A stretch of DNA of 64,000 bases from a bacterium UBP2_UBA5202 (GTDB lineage: Bacteria > Edwardsbacteria > AC1 > EtOH8), in NCBI GenBank assembly GCA_002412795.1, contig DHVS01000038.1, forward strand, positions 62,001-126,000, in the 5' to 3' direction. The notes below the pieces were generated by a model. It did no database searches. It saw only the letters and a list, made by a program, of their open reading frames with translations, and was not told the origin of the DNA. Of this stretch, positions 33,822 to 42,090 are shown in pieces. Position 1 is the first letter of the stretch. Each line of letters opens with the position of its first letter. The translations under genes and the position numbers were made by a program.

Positions 33822-35003
33822 ATGCACACAGCGGATAAGGGAATGAACACGAAATTGGTGCACGCCGGGATGGTCAAAGATCCCTACGGCAGCGTCGTCA
33901 CCCCGATCTATCAGACCTCCACTTTTGCCTTTGACAACGCCCAGAACGGGGCCGACCGGTTTGCCAAGAAAGCCGAAGGCTACATCTACACCAGGATCGG
34001 CAATCCGACCGTGGCCGCGCTGGAGAAATGCATGGCCGAATTGGAGGAGGGGGCCGGCGGAGTGGCCACCAGCTCGGGCATGGGAGCGGTGATGACGGCT
34101 TATTTTGCCCTGCTGAAACAGGGCGACCACGTGGTCAGCACCGCCTCGGTCTACGGTCCCTCCCGCCTTCTGATGGAACGGCATTTTTCCCGCTTCGGCG
34201 TTGCCTCAACCTACGTGGATACCTCCGATACCGCTAATATCACCAAGGCGCTGCGGCCGGAGACCAAGCTGATCTATATCGAAACCCCCTCAAACCCCAT
34301 GATGCAGATAACCGACATCCAAGCCACGGCCGGGATCGCCCATTCACACGGGGCCTTGTTAGTGGTGGACAGCACCTTTGCCTCGCCCTGTCTGCAAAAA
34401 CCGCTGTTGATGGGCGCCGACGTGGTGCTGCACTCGGTCACCAAGTATATCAACGGTCACGCCGACCTGGTGGGGGGGATATTGGTCGCAGGTACCGCCG
34501 AGGTCTATGCCCGTTTGCGGGAGGCCATGGTGACCATGGGCTGCAACATGGACCCCCACCAGGCGTTCCTGGTGCATCGGGGCCTCAAAACATTATCACT
34601 AAGGGTGGAAAGGGCCCAGCAGAATGCCCAGGCGGTGGCCAAATGGCTGGCGGGTCGTCCCGAGGTCGCTTGGGTCAGGTATATCGGGCTCCCCTCCCAT
34701 CCGCAGTTCGAGTTGGCCCAGAAACAGATGCGGGGTCCCGGCTCGGTGATAAGTTTTGAGATGAAAGGCGGCTTGGAAGCCGGCCGGCAGCTGATGGACC
34801 GGGTGCATCTGGCGGCGCTGGCGGTATCGCTGGGCGGGGTCGAGACGCTGATCGAACATCCGGCCTCGATGACCCATGCCGGGATCTCCCGGGCTGACCG
34901 GGAAACGATAGGCATCACCGACGGGCTGGTCCGGCTGGCGGTCGGGATCGAAGACGCCGAGGACCAGATAGCCGACCTCCGGCAGGCCTTTGAGTCCCGC
35001 TGA
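33822..35003 (+). CDS. Cys/Met-metabolism PLP enzyme, methionine gamma-lyase-like
   Basis: 393 residues. PLP-binding Lys is in HSVTKYINGHADLVGG; YTRIGNPTVAALE and ATSSGMGAV complete the family core, and DSTFASPCLQKPL holds the Asp pairing with PLP. Members are methionine gamma-lyase, cystathionine gamma-lyase and synthase. The active-site Cys that marks classical methionine gamma-lyase (YGCT) is replaced here (VYGPSRLL), so exact specificity is open. It may supply sulfide or methanethiol; placement in an Fe-S/metal block suggests a sulfur-supply role (inference). Confidence 0.88.
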   Translation: MHTADKGMNTKLVHAGMVKDPYGSVVTPIYQTSTFAFDNAQNGADRFAKKAEGYIYTRIGNPTVAALEKCMAELEEGAGGVATSSGMGAVMTAYFALLKQGDHVVSTASVYGPSRLLMERHFSRFGVASTYVDTSDTANITKALRPETKLIYIETPSNPMMQITDIQATAGIAHSHGALLVVDSTFASPCLQKPLLMGADVVLHSVTKYINGHADLVGGILVAGTAEVYARLREAMVTMGCNMDPHQAFLVHRGLKTLSLRVERAQQNAQAVAKWLAGRPEVAWVRYIGLPSHPQFELAQKQMRGPGSVISFEMKGGLEAGRQLMDRVHLAALAVSLGGVETLIEHPASMTHAGISRADRETIGITDGLVRLAVGIEDAEDQIADLRQAFESR

Positions 35004-35072
35004 GTGAGGGTTATGCATCATGCCTGCCATCATCTCCACGGGAATAAACAGTAATTTGTTTTATCGGTTAAT

Positions 35073-35939
35073 ATGAAAGAACTGGTCGTCATCAGCGGAA
35101 AGGGCGGCACCGGCAAGACCAGCGTGGCGGCCTCCCTGGCCGTTCTGTCCGCCAGGGCGGTGATCGCCGACTGCGATGTCGATGCCGCCGATATGCATCT
35201 GGTGCTGAAGCCTCAGGCCACCCAAAACCACCCGTTTGACAGCGGAAACCTGGCGGTGATCCGGCCGGACAAATGCACCGGATGCGGGCTATGCCTGGAA
35301 AATTGCCGGTTTGGAGCGGTAAAGGAGCCGGCTCCGGGTGAAACTTCATATCACATTGTCCCCGAAGCCTGCGAGGGATGCGGAGTATGCGTGCGCCTGT
35401 GCCCGGCCGGGGCCATTGATTTTCCGGAGCGCCACTGTGGCCAGTGGATGACCTCGGAGACCCGCTGCGGGACGATGGTCCATGCCAAACTGGCGGTGGC
35501 GGCCGAGAACTCCGGTAAGCTGGTTTCCATCGTCAGAAGCAATGCCCGGATGCTGGCCCTGGAGCAGGGCAAGGATACGATCATCGTCGACGGGCCGCCG
35601 GGCATCGGCTGTCCGGTGATCGCTTCCATCACCGGGGCCTGGAAGGTGCTGGTGGTGACCGAGCCGACTGTCTCCGGCGAACACGACCTGATGCGGGTGC
35701 TTTCCCTGGCCGGGCACTTCAGGGTCCCGGCGGCGGTATGTGTCAACAAATGGGACATCAACCCGGAGATGACGGAACGGATAGAAGACAAGGCGCGTCA
35801 GGCCGGAGCCGTGGTGGCCGGCCGCATCCGGTACGACCGGATGTTCACCAAAGCCCAGATCCAGGGAAAAGCGGTGGTGGAAACCGATGCTCCCTCAGCC
35901 GGCGACATAAAAACGATTTGGGCCAATCTCGATTTATAG
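35073..35939 (+). CDS. MinD-type ATPase with inserted 2x[4Fe-4S] ferredoxin domain, copy 2
   Basis: 288 residues. ISGKGGTGKTSVAASLA (Walker A), CTGCGLCLENC and CEGCGVCVRLCPAGAIDF (two cluster motifs), VDGPPGIGCPV (Walker B/switch region) and VTEPTVSGEHDLMR. Paralogue of the protein at 31069. In Desulfovibrio orange-protein operons the two MinD-Fd ATPases also occur as a pair, here separated by four genes. It lies 15 bases before the NifU-Mrp fusion. Confidence 0.92.
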   Translation: MKELVVISGKGGTGKTSVAASLAVLSARAVIADCDVDAADMHLVLKPQATQNHPFDSGNLAVIRPDKCTGCGLCLENCRFGAVKEPAPGETSYHIVPEACEGCGVCVRLCPAGAIDFPERHCGQWMTSETRCGTMVHAKLAVAAENSGKLVSIVRSNARMLALEQGKDTIIVDGPPGIGCPVIASITGAWKVLVVTEPTVSGEHDLMRVLSLAGHFRVPAAVCVNKWDINPEMTERIEDKARQAGAVVAGRIRYDRMFTKAQIQGKAVVETDAPSAGDIKTIWANLDL

Positions 35940-35954
35940 GAGGCAACCAGAAAT

Positions 35955-37232
35955 ATGGAATGCGCTGATCTGAAAGATCTGTCCCCGGCGGCCCGGGACC
36001 ATGCGTCAAACCCCAGGAATCACGGTCCTTTAAAGAGTTTCAACGGCCATGCAAGAATTACCGGCCCCTGCGGGGACACCATGGAAATCTGGCTATCGGT
36101 TCAAGACGGCCTGGTCAAAGGGGCCTCGTTCGTTACCGACGGCTGCGGGCCGTCAGTGGCCAGCGGCAGCATGGCGGCTTCCATGGCCACAGGTATGGCT
36201 GTCGCAAAAGCGGCGGATCTTAAGCAACGGGACATCCTCGCTTCTCTGGGCGGCCTTCCCCGGGAACATGAACATTGCGCCCTGCTGGCCGCCAACACCC
36301 TTAAGGCCGCCTGCCAGGACCAGCTAAAAAAACAAAAGGCGGCCTGCGACACCTGCTGGGATAAAAATTGCGCCGCCTCCAAGCGCAGTAATGACGAAAG
36401 CCAGGAAGCTTTCGAGGATCGGCGCAAGCTTCAGTCGCGTCTTTGCCATATCAAGCATAAAATAGTGGTGATGTCGGGCAAGGGAGGGGTGGGCAAGAGC
36501 ACGGTGGCGGTGAACCTGGCGGCGGCCCTGGCCATGGGGGGAAAACAGGTGGGCCTGCTGGACATCGACATCCACGGGCCGAGCATTCCCACCATGCTGG
36601 GGTTGGAAGGATCCGCCTTAAGCGGCCCGGACGGGGAGATGAAGCCGGTTGAAGCGGAAGGCATCAAGGTTATGTCGATAGGGTTTTTCCTGGAACATCA
36701 GGATCAGGCCGTGGTCTGGCGGGGACCGATGAAAGCCAACATGATCCGGCAGTTTTTGAAGGATGTGGCCTGGGGAGATCTGGATTACCTGATCATAGAT
36801 TCCCCGCCGGGGACCGGAGATGAGCCTCTCTCAATTTGCCAGTTGATTGGAAAACTGGACGGAGCGGTGATAGTTACCACACCCCAAAAGGTGGCCGCGG
36901 TGGACGTCCGAAAATCCATCACCTTCTGCCGGCTGATCGATATTCCGGTGCTGGGGGTGGTTGAAAACATGAGCGGTTTTGCCTGTCCGAAATGCGGTGA
37001 GGTCACGCCCATACTGGGAAGCGGAGGCGGACGGAAGATCGCCGGGGACATGGGCGTGCCGTTCCTGGGATCAATCCCGATCGATCCGGCGGTGGCCGGG
37101 GCCGCCGATAAAGGGCAGGCTTATGTGCGCCGCTTTCCGGCCACGGCCACGGCTGCAAACATGCAGAAGATCATCGGTCCGATCATTGATACCTGCGAAC
37201 AGAACATAAAAACGGATAAAACAAACCAATAA
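35955..37232 (+). CDS. NifU-like scaffold fused to Mrp/ApbC Fe-S carrier ATPase
   Basis: 425 residues. Residues 1-~125 are an IscU/NifU-type scaffold with Cys39 (GPCGDTM), Cys64 (DGCGPSVASGS) and Cys108 (EHCALLAANTL). A Cys-rich bridge CDTCWDKNCA (131-140) follows. Residues ~165-420 are a P-loop Mrp: MSGKGGVGKSTVAV (174-182 core), DIDIHGPSIPTMLGL, DSPPGTGDEPL and the C-terminal CPKC pair that holds the shared cluster of the Mrp dimer. The fusion puts cluster assembly and ATP-driven delivery in one chain. AGGAGGCAACC precedes the ATG. The neighbours are a MinD-Fd ATPase and a NifX-like protein. Confidence 0.93.
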   Translation: MECADLKDLSPAARDHASNPRNHGPLKSFNGHARITGPCGDTMEIWLSVQDGLVKGASFVTDGCGPSVASGSMAASMATGMAVAKAADLKQRDILASLGGLPREHEHCALLAANTLKAACQDQLKKQKAACDTCWDKNCAASKRSNDESQEAFEDRRKLQSRLCHIKHKIVVMSGKGGVGKSTVAVNLAAALAMGGKQVGLLDIDIHGPSIPTMLGLEGSALSGPDGEMKPVEAEGIKVMSIGFFLEHQDQAVVWRGPMKANMIRQFLKDVAWGDLDYLIIDSPPGTGDEPLSICQLIGKLDGAVIVTTPQKVAAVDVRKSITFCRLIDIPVLGVVENMSGFACPKCGEVTPILGSGGGRKIAGDMGVPFLGSIPIDPAVAGAADKGQAYVRRFPATATAANMQKIIGPIIDTCEQNIKTDKTNQ

Positions 37233-37251
37233 AAAACAAGGAGAGTCATCC

Positions 37252-37590
37252 ATGAAAATAGCCATTCCCCTGGCGGAAGGAAAACTTTCGATGCATTTCG
37301 GACATTGTGAGAGTTTTGCCCTGGTTGAGGTCGATCCGGCCAACAAATGCATTCTTAAAAGAGAGGACATCAAGGCCCCCCCGCACGAGCCGGGGTTGCT
37401 GCCCCCCTGGCTGGCGGAGCGCGGAGCCACCGTGATAATCGCCGGGGGCATGGGCCAGCGGGCCCAGGGGTTGTTCACCCAGCAGGGCATTCAAGTGCTG
37501 GTCGGGGCGCCCTCCGAAACACCGGAACGGCTGGTCGGCGAATATCTGGCCGGAACGCTGCAAACCGGCTCCAATGCCTGCGACCACTGA
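37252..37590 (+). CDS. NifX/NifB-like (orange-protein type) protein, copy 2
   Basis: 112 residues. MKIAIPLAEGKLSMHFGHCE, KAPPHEPGLLPPWLAERGAT and IAGGMGQRAQGLFTQQGI are the PF02579 signature in the version common next to Mrp proteins. The His/Cys pair HFGHC may bind a cluster. Different in detail from copy 1 at 30598, so the two are unlikely to be redundant. Its end overlaps the thioesterase start. Confidence 0.88.
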   Translation: MKIAIPLAEGKLSMHFGHCESFALVEVDPANKCILKREDIKAPPHEPGLLPPWLAERGATVIIAGGMGQRAQGLFTQQGIQVLVGAPSETPERLVGEYLAGTLQTGSNACDH

Positions 37591-38008
37591 GGCCGCCGCA
37601 AATATCAGCGATCGAAATGGCCACAGCAGTTGTCTGCTGTGCGGCCGCCAGAATCCCAGGTCGCTGAGCTTGGTTTTCCGGGCAGGTGAAGGCGGGGCGG
37701 TCAGGGCGCAATTCAAGGGAAGCCCGGAGTTTCAAGGGTATGACGGCATCCTCCATGGAGGCGTTGTCGCCTCACTGCTGGATGCGGCCATGACCCATTG
37801 CCTGTTTCACCGGGGAATTCAAGCCGTGACCGGAGACCTGCAGATCCGTTATATAAAGCCGGTTCCTTTTGATGCCGTCTTGGATATTCAGGCCTCGGTC
37901 ATATCATCCAAAACGCCGCTACACTATCTCCAAGCTGAAATCATACATAACGGCTGCATAATGGCCTGGGCCAAGGCAAAATTTATGCAGCGCCGGATCG
38001 AACGGTGA
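37574..38008 (+). CDS. PaaI-like hotdog-fold thioesterase
   Basis: 144 residues. YDGILHGGVVASLLDAAMTH is the catalytic segment of the PaaI/YigI group (HGG plus an acidic residue). An N-terminal extension has a CLLCG pair. It should hydrolyse acyl-CoA thioesters. It overlaps the NifX-like gene by 17 bases and the next gene by 4, so it belongs to the same transcript, though its link with Fe-S chemistry is unclear. Confidence 0.85.
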   Translation: MPATTEAAANISDRNGHSSCLLCGRQNPRSLSLVFRAGEGGAVRAQFKGSPEFQGYDGILHGGVVASLLDAAMTHCLFHRGIQAVTGDLQIRYIKPVPFDAVLDIQASVISSKTPLHYLQAEIIHNGCIMAWAKAKFMQRRIER

Positions 38009-38841
38009 AGCCCCGCCAGGTAAATATCATAATTATAGCCAATGACCAGGCCGATGCCGATTTGACCGCCCAACACGGCCTTTCTCTGTGGGTAGAGGCA
38101 TCCGGCCAAAATATTCTATTTGACACCGGGCCAGGAAATGCCATGGAATACAATGCCCTAAAGCTGGGGGTTGACCTGTCCAGAACGGATGCCATCGTCC
38201 TCAGCCACGGGCATTACGACCACACCGGTGGGCTGGCAGAGGTTCTGTTATGCGCCCCCAACGCCAAGGTTTACTGCCATCCTTCGGCCGTTTGGGATCG
38301 ATATAGCATCAGAAACGGCGTTGCCAAACAGGTGGGCATGCCAACCGGCAGCCGGAGAGCGATAAAATCCCTGCCCGAAGCCCGGCTGTACCGGACCAAA
38401 AAAGCAATGGAGATCTGCCAGGGAATCGGCATCACAGGAACCATTCCCAGGATGACCGGCTATGAGGATGCCGGAGGGCCGTTCTTTTTGGACCCTGAGG
38501 CAAAGGTGCCGGATGCCATCCCGGACGATATGGCCATATGGATAGACACACCAAAAGGTCTGGTGATCCTGACCGGGTGCGCCCATGCCGGCCTGGTGAA
38601 CACAATAAATTATGCGAAAAAAGTCAGCGGTGCCGAAAAAATCAATGCCATCATCGGCGGGTTTCATCTGACCGGGGCCGATGACCGACGCCTGCGGCTG
38701 ACTGCCGAAGCGCTGCTGTCCTTTAACCCGTCCCTGGTCGTTCCCTGCCACTGCACCGGGGATAACGCCTCCGCCCTTTTGTCCGCCAGTCTGGGGAACA
38801 TCGTAAAACCGGGTTGGGCCGGCCTGCGATTGGCCCTGTAA
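38005..38841 (+). CDS. Metallo-beta-lactamase-fold protein, dihydropterin/RFA-P synthase-like
   Basis: 278 residues from a GTG overlapping the previous stop. Metal-site motifs: LFDTGPGN, LSHGHYDHTGGL, ILTGCAHAGLVN and GGFHL, plus VPCHCTGD near the end. This arrangement matches the MJ0301 (7,8-dihydropterin methyl ribofuranosylaminobenzene phosphate synthase-like) subfamily. In anaerobes such proteins are regularly found with MinD-Fd ATPases and NifX-like genes. The reaction here is not known. Confidence 0.88.
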   Translation: MKPRQVNIIIIANDQADADLTAQHGLSLWVEASGQNILFDTGPGNAMEYNALKLGVDLSRTDAIVLSHGHYDHTGGLAEVLLCAPNAKVYCHPSAVWDRYSIRNGVAKQVGMPTGSRRAIKSLPEARLYRTKKAMEICQGIGITGTIPRMTGYEDAGGPFFLDPEAKVPDAIPDDMAIWIDTPKGLVILTGCAHAGLVNTINYAKKVSGAEKINAIIGGFHLTGADDRRLRLTAEALLSFNPSLVVPCHCTGDNASALLSASLGNIVKPGWAGLRLAL

Positions 38842-38917
38842 CCCTTACCGGCCCGGGAAATAGTCTGCGAACCAAAGACAGGAAACTGACAGGCCAACAT
38901 TAAAAAGGAGGAGTAAC

Positions 38918-39643
38918 ATGGAACTGAACAACCAAAACCTTCCCCAGCCCATGCCCCGGATCGGTGACAAGGCCCCCTCGTTCAAGGCGGTGACCACCCA
39001 GGGCGAGATCAACTTCCCGGAGCAGTTTGCCGGCAGCTGGGTGATCCTGTTCTCGCACCCGGCCGACTTTACTCCGGTCTGCACCTCGGAGTTCATGACC
39101 TTTGCCACCCTGGAGACGAAGTTCGCCGAGGCCAACTGCAAGCTGGTGGGGCTATCAATAGACGGACTTTACAGCCACATCGCCTGGCTGCGGACCATCA
39201 AGGAGAAGATCGAGTACAAGGGTATGAAGAACGTGGAGGTCAGGTTTCCGCTGATCGAGGACATCACCATGGAGGTGGCCAAAAAGTACGGCATGATCCA
39301 GCCCGGCGAAAGCCAGACCAAGGCGGTGCGGGCGGTGTTTGTCATAGACCCCAAGGGGATCATCCGGACCATCATCTACTATCCCTTGAGCCTGGGCCGG
39401 AACTTTGAGGAGCTGTACCGGGTGGTGGTGGCCCTGCAGACTGCCGACGCCTTCTCGGTGGCCATGCCGGCCGACTGGCAGCCGGGCGACGACGTCATTG
39501 TGCCGCCGGCCGGGTCCTGCGGGGCGGCCAAGGAGCGCATGGAAAGCAAGGATGACATGCACTGTTATGACTGGTTCTTCTGCACCAAGAAACTGGCGAA
39601 AGAAAAAGTGATGGAATCTCTGAAAAAAGGATTTAAAAAATAG
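38918..39643 (+). CDS. Peroxiredoxin (AhpC/TSA, Prx6/archaeal type)
   Basis: 241 residues with an AAAAAGGAGG ribosome binding site. Peroxidatic Cys in HPADFTPVCTSEF. The long C-terminal part with VIVPPAGSCGAA and a CYDWFFCTKK pair matches the archaeal thermostable peroxiredoxin type, in which the C-terminal cysteines act in resolution. Reduces peroxides in the cytosol. Fits oxygen protection for the Fe-S proteins encoded before it. Ends in a terminator. Confidence 0.93.
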   Translation: MELNNQNLPQPMPRIGDKAPSFKAVTTQGEINFPEQFAGSWVILFSHPADFTPVCTSEFMTFATLETKFAEANCKLVGLSIDGLYSHIAWLRTIKEKIEYKGMKNVEVRFPLIEDITMEVAKKYGMIQPGESQTKAVRAVFVIDPKGIIRTIIYYPLSLGRNFEELYRVVVALQTADAFSVAMPADWQPGDDVIVPPAGSCGAAKERMESKDDMHCYDWFFCTKKLAKEKVMESLKKGFKK

Positions 39644-39663
39644 GCCGGGTAATCCTCTGGAAT

Positions 39664-39700
39664 AAAAAAGGGGCTGTAGCCTTTGCTTCAGCCTCTTTTT
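39664..39700 (+). terminator. Terminator of the metal/Fe-S block
   Basis: Stem AAAAAAGGGGCTG/CAGCCTCTTTTT with one G-U pair and an inner GTAGCCTTTGCTT loop. Confidence 0.85.
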
Positions 39701-39720
39701 ATTGTGACCAGGGCTATCCG

Positions 39721-39797
39721 GATTGGTGTCTCAAAGCGTGTTTTTGTGGGTTGAAACAAGTATTGAGATGCGGCGGGAAGCCAAAGGCCGCACCAAG
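39721..39797. repeat. 77-nt conserved intergenic element, copy B
   Basis: Ungapped match to copy A at 28717-28793 (about 64/77 identical), again a short distance after a terminator. The stretch GATGCGGCGGG..AAAGGCCGCACCAAG is fully conserved. It lies in a 456-base gap (39644-40099) that otherwise holds only the terminator before it and a promoter at 39913. Confidence 0.7.
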
Positions 39798-39912
39798 TTA
39801 ACTATCATCACATAAAATTTGAACCAGTTTCAGTTGCACGGTAACAGACAATTACTCAGTAAACTTTTTTGCCCGTTACTCTGATAGAAACAGAAATGGC
39901 TGTTCACCAACC

Positions 39913-39942
39913 TTGACAGTTCGGTGATTACAGGAGTATAAT
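39913..39942 (+). promoter_or_regulatory. Promoter of the outer-membrane protein/AsmA-like pair
   Basis: TTGACA and TATAAT with 18-base spacing. The start would be near 39950, leaving a leader of about 150 bases before 40100. Confidence 0.7.
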
Positions 39943-40099
39943 AAAGTATGGTCTCGTATAATCAAGCCGCCGGACAACGGGAAAAAGGGCACAGACGACG
40001 TTTATCCATCTTCTGTCAGGCTCATTTCCTTATTGTGAATTCTCGCAGAAGGCCCGGACAAGACCGTTTTCCACCAGGATGTTATTTTGAAAGATATCT

Positions 40100-42073
40100 A
40101 TGAATCGACGTCGAACACCGACATTGATCAATAGTCTGGGCGGGCCGGGCACCACAGCCCGGACAAGAACAAGAATTCATACTGAAATCATGGCGCTGGC
40201 TCAAGTCGCAAAACAGATGATTCCGAGCTATTCCGATGATGTCTTTAATCGCCGGTGGGTCCTGAAAGCACTGATACTATTATGGGTTTTCAGTATTGGT
40301 AGCCAGTCCTTGGCCCAGCCAGTTATCGTTAAAACAGATTCATCCACTGTTTACGGGGATATAGAAGCATTTTCAAAAAAATCCAAATTCACCAGGTTTA
40401 TCTATGGCCTGGTGTTCAAGCCGGTTGCCTCCATTCCCGCCAAGAAAAAGCCGCCCCTGCTTTTGCAAGTGCCCTATGCCGATTATGAAGGTAAGGTCAT
40501 CCGGAACATAAACATTGTAACTCTTGATCCGTTCGGTTTCTCGGCCAGGGATACTGCGGTCCTGCCCCAGAAAATACTGCTTAAATCCGGGAATGCGCTG
40601 CATGTCAAGACCCGGGAAATGACCATCAGAAATATTCTGCTTTTCAGCCGGAACGAACCCCTGGACTCCCTGCTGGCAAAGGAATCCGAGCGGTTGATCC
40701 TCGGCCAGCCTTATGTCCGCGAAGTCGTCTTCTCTTTAGCCCCCGCGGGGGAGAAGGCCGATTCAGTGGATGTCAATATCCGGGTTTCGGACAAATGGAG
40801 CATTGATCTGAACGGCTCGCTTACCTCCTCGCATGCGGCCGCCGGCTTTACGGAAAAGGACTTTATTGGTTTAGGGCATGAATTGCAAAACAGGTATGTC
40901 TGGAACCGTTCCACTAAAAAGACTGCCTTGACTGCTAACTATTATATCCCCAATATCCGAAACTCGCATGTCAGCACAGCGCTCCATTATAACAGCGATG
41001 AAAACGGGAATTCGGGCAGGAGTTTGGCGGTGGAACGTCCGTTTTATTCTCCCTTTGCCCGGTGGGCGGCAGGATTGAACCTGTCCCAGCAATTCCAAAA
41101 AGATGCCCTGACCGATACCCTCCCGGAACACCAAAGCCGGGATTTAAAATACAACACCCAGGATTACTGGGCCGGGAATGCCAACAGGATATTCAAGGGG
41201 AGGACCGAAAATGACAGGACGACGAATGCCATCGTGGCCGGGCGTTATTTACGGATCCGGTATCTTGAGAAGCCCTATGAAATACCCGGCTCGTTCCATC
41301 GCTATGCCAACCAGGACCTTTATCTGGCGGGGCTGGGGATCTCGATGCGCAAATACTTCCGGGACAATTATATTTATAATTACGGGGGGGCCGAATATGT
41401 GCCGGTGGGGGCGGTCTACGGCCTAACAGGAGGTTACCAGACCGTCGATGCCGCCAGCCGCCTGTACCTGGGCTGGCGCACTTCCTTCGGCAATTATCAC
41501 GGCTGGGGATATTTAAGCTCCACCCTGGAATACGGGACATTTATCCGGGAAAGATCCTTGGAGCAGGGCGTTTTTGCTGGCGGGGTCAACTATTTCAGCG
41601 ATCTGCTGGAGATCGGGTCCTGGCGGATCCGGCAGTTCATCAAGCCCCAGGTCACCTGGGGGGCGCACCGTTTACCTTCCGACAGCCTGACCATCAACGA
41701 GGAGAACGGCATCCGGGGTTTCAGCGGCTCTGCGCGGGGCACCCGAAAAATAGTCTTAACGCTCCAGACCCAATCCTACGCTCCGTGGAACCTGGTGGGG
41801 TTCCGGTTTGGACCATACCTGACCGGCTCTCTCGGCATGCTGGGCAATGCCAGCTCAGGATTCAAATACAGCCGGGTGTCTTCACAGCTGGGCATAGGGG
41901 CTTTGATCAAAAATGAATACCTGGTTTTGAACAACTTTCAATTTTCCATCTCATACTATCCCTCGATCCCCGGGAGCGGCTACAATATCTTCAAGTTCAA
42001 TGTCTTCCGGACGACCGATTTTGGCCTCAGTGATTTTATCTTCAGCAAACCGGAAACAGTGCCTTTTCAATAA
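40100..42073 (+). CDS. Omp85-like outer-membrane protein (POTRA domain plus beta barrel)
   Basis: 657 residues from the first ATG; the signal sequence (RRWVLKALILLWVFSIGSQS, then LAQ) is only at 51-73, so the true start may be the ATG at 40190 or 40217. Residues ~105-210 look like a POTRA module (IRNINIVTLDPFGF, TREMTIRNILLFSRNEPLDS, ESERLILGQPYVREV, DSVDVNIRVSDKW). The remaining ~430 residues alternate like barrel strands. This is the layout of the Omp85/TamA-like family that inserts or exports envelope proteins. The next gene encodes an AsmA-like inner-membrane protein, an arrangement reminiscent of TamA-TamB. Confidence 0.82.
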   Translation: MNRRRTPTLINSLGGPGTTARTRTRIHTEIMALAQVAKQMIPSYSDDVFNRRWVLKALILLWVFSIGSQSLAQPVIVKTDSSTVYGDIEAFSKKSKFTRFIYGLVFKPVASIPAKKKPPLLLQVPYADYEGKVIRNINIVTLDPFGFSARDTAVLPQKILLKSGNALHVKTREMTIRNILLFSRNEPLDSLLAKESERLILGQPYVREVVFSLAPAGEKADSVDVNIRVSDKWSIDLNGSLTSSHAAAGFTEKDFIGLGHELQNRYVWNRSTKKTALTANYYIPNIRNSHVSTALHYNSDENGNSGRSLAVERPFYSPFARWAAGLNLSQQFQKDALTDTLPEHQSRDLKYNTQDYWAGNANRIFKGRTENDRTTNAIVAGRYLRIRYLEKPYEIPGSFHRYANQDLYLAGLGISMRKYFRDNYIYNYGGAEYVPVGAVYGLTGGYQTVDAASRLYLGWRTSFGNYHGWGYLSSTLEYGTFIRERSLEQGVFAGGVNYFSDLLEIGSWRIRQFIKPQVTWGAHRLPSDSLTINEENGIRGFSGSARGTRKIVLTLQTQSYAPWNLVGFRFGPYLTGSLGMLGNASSGFKYSRVSSQLGIGALIKNEYLVLNNFQFSISYYPSIPGSGYNIFKFNVFRTTDFGLSDFIFSKPETVPFQ

Positions 42074-42090
42074 TAATCCAGGAATCCACG

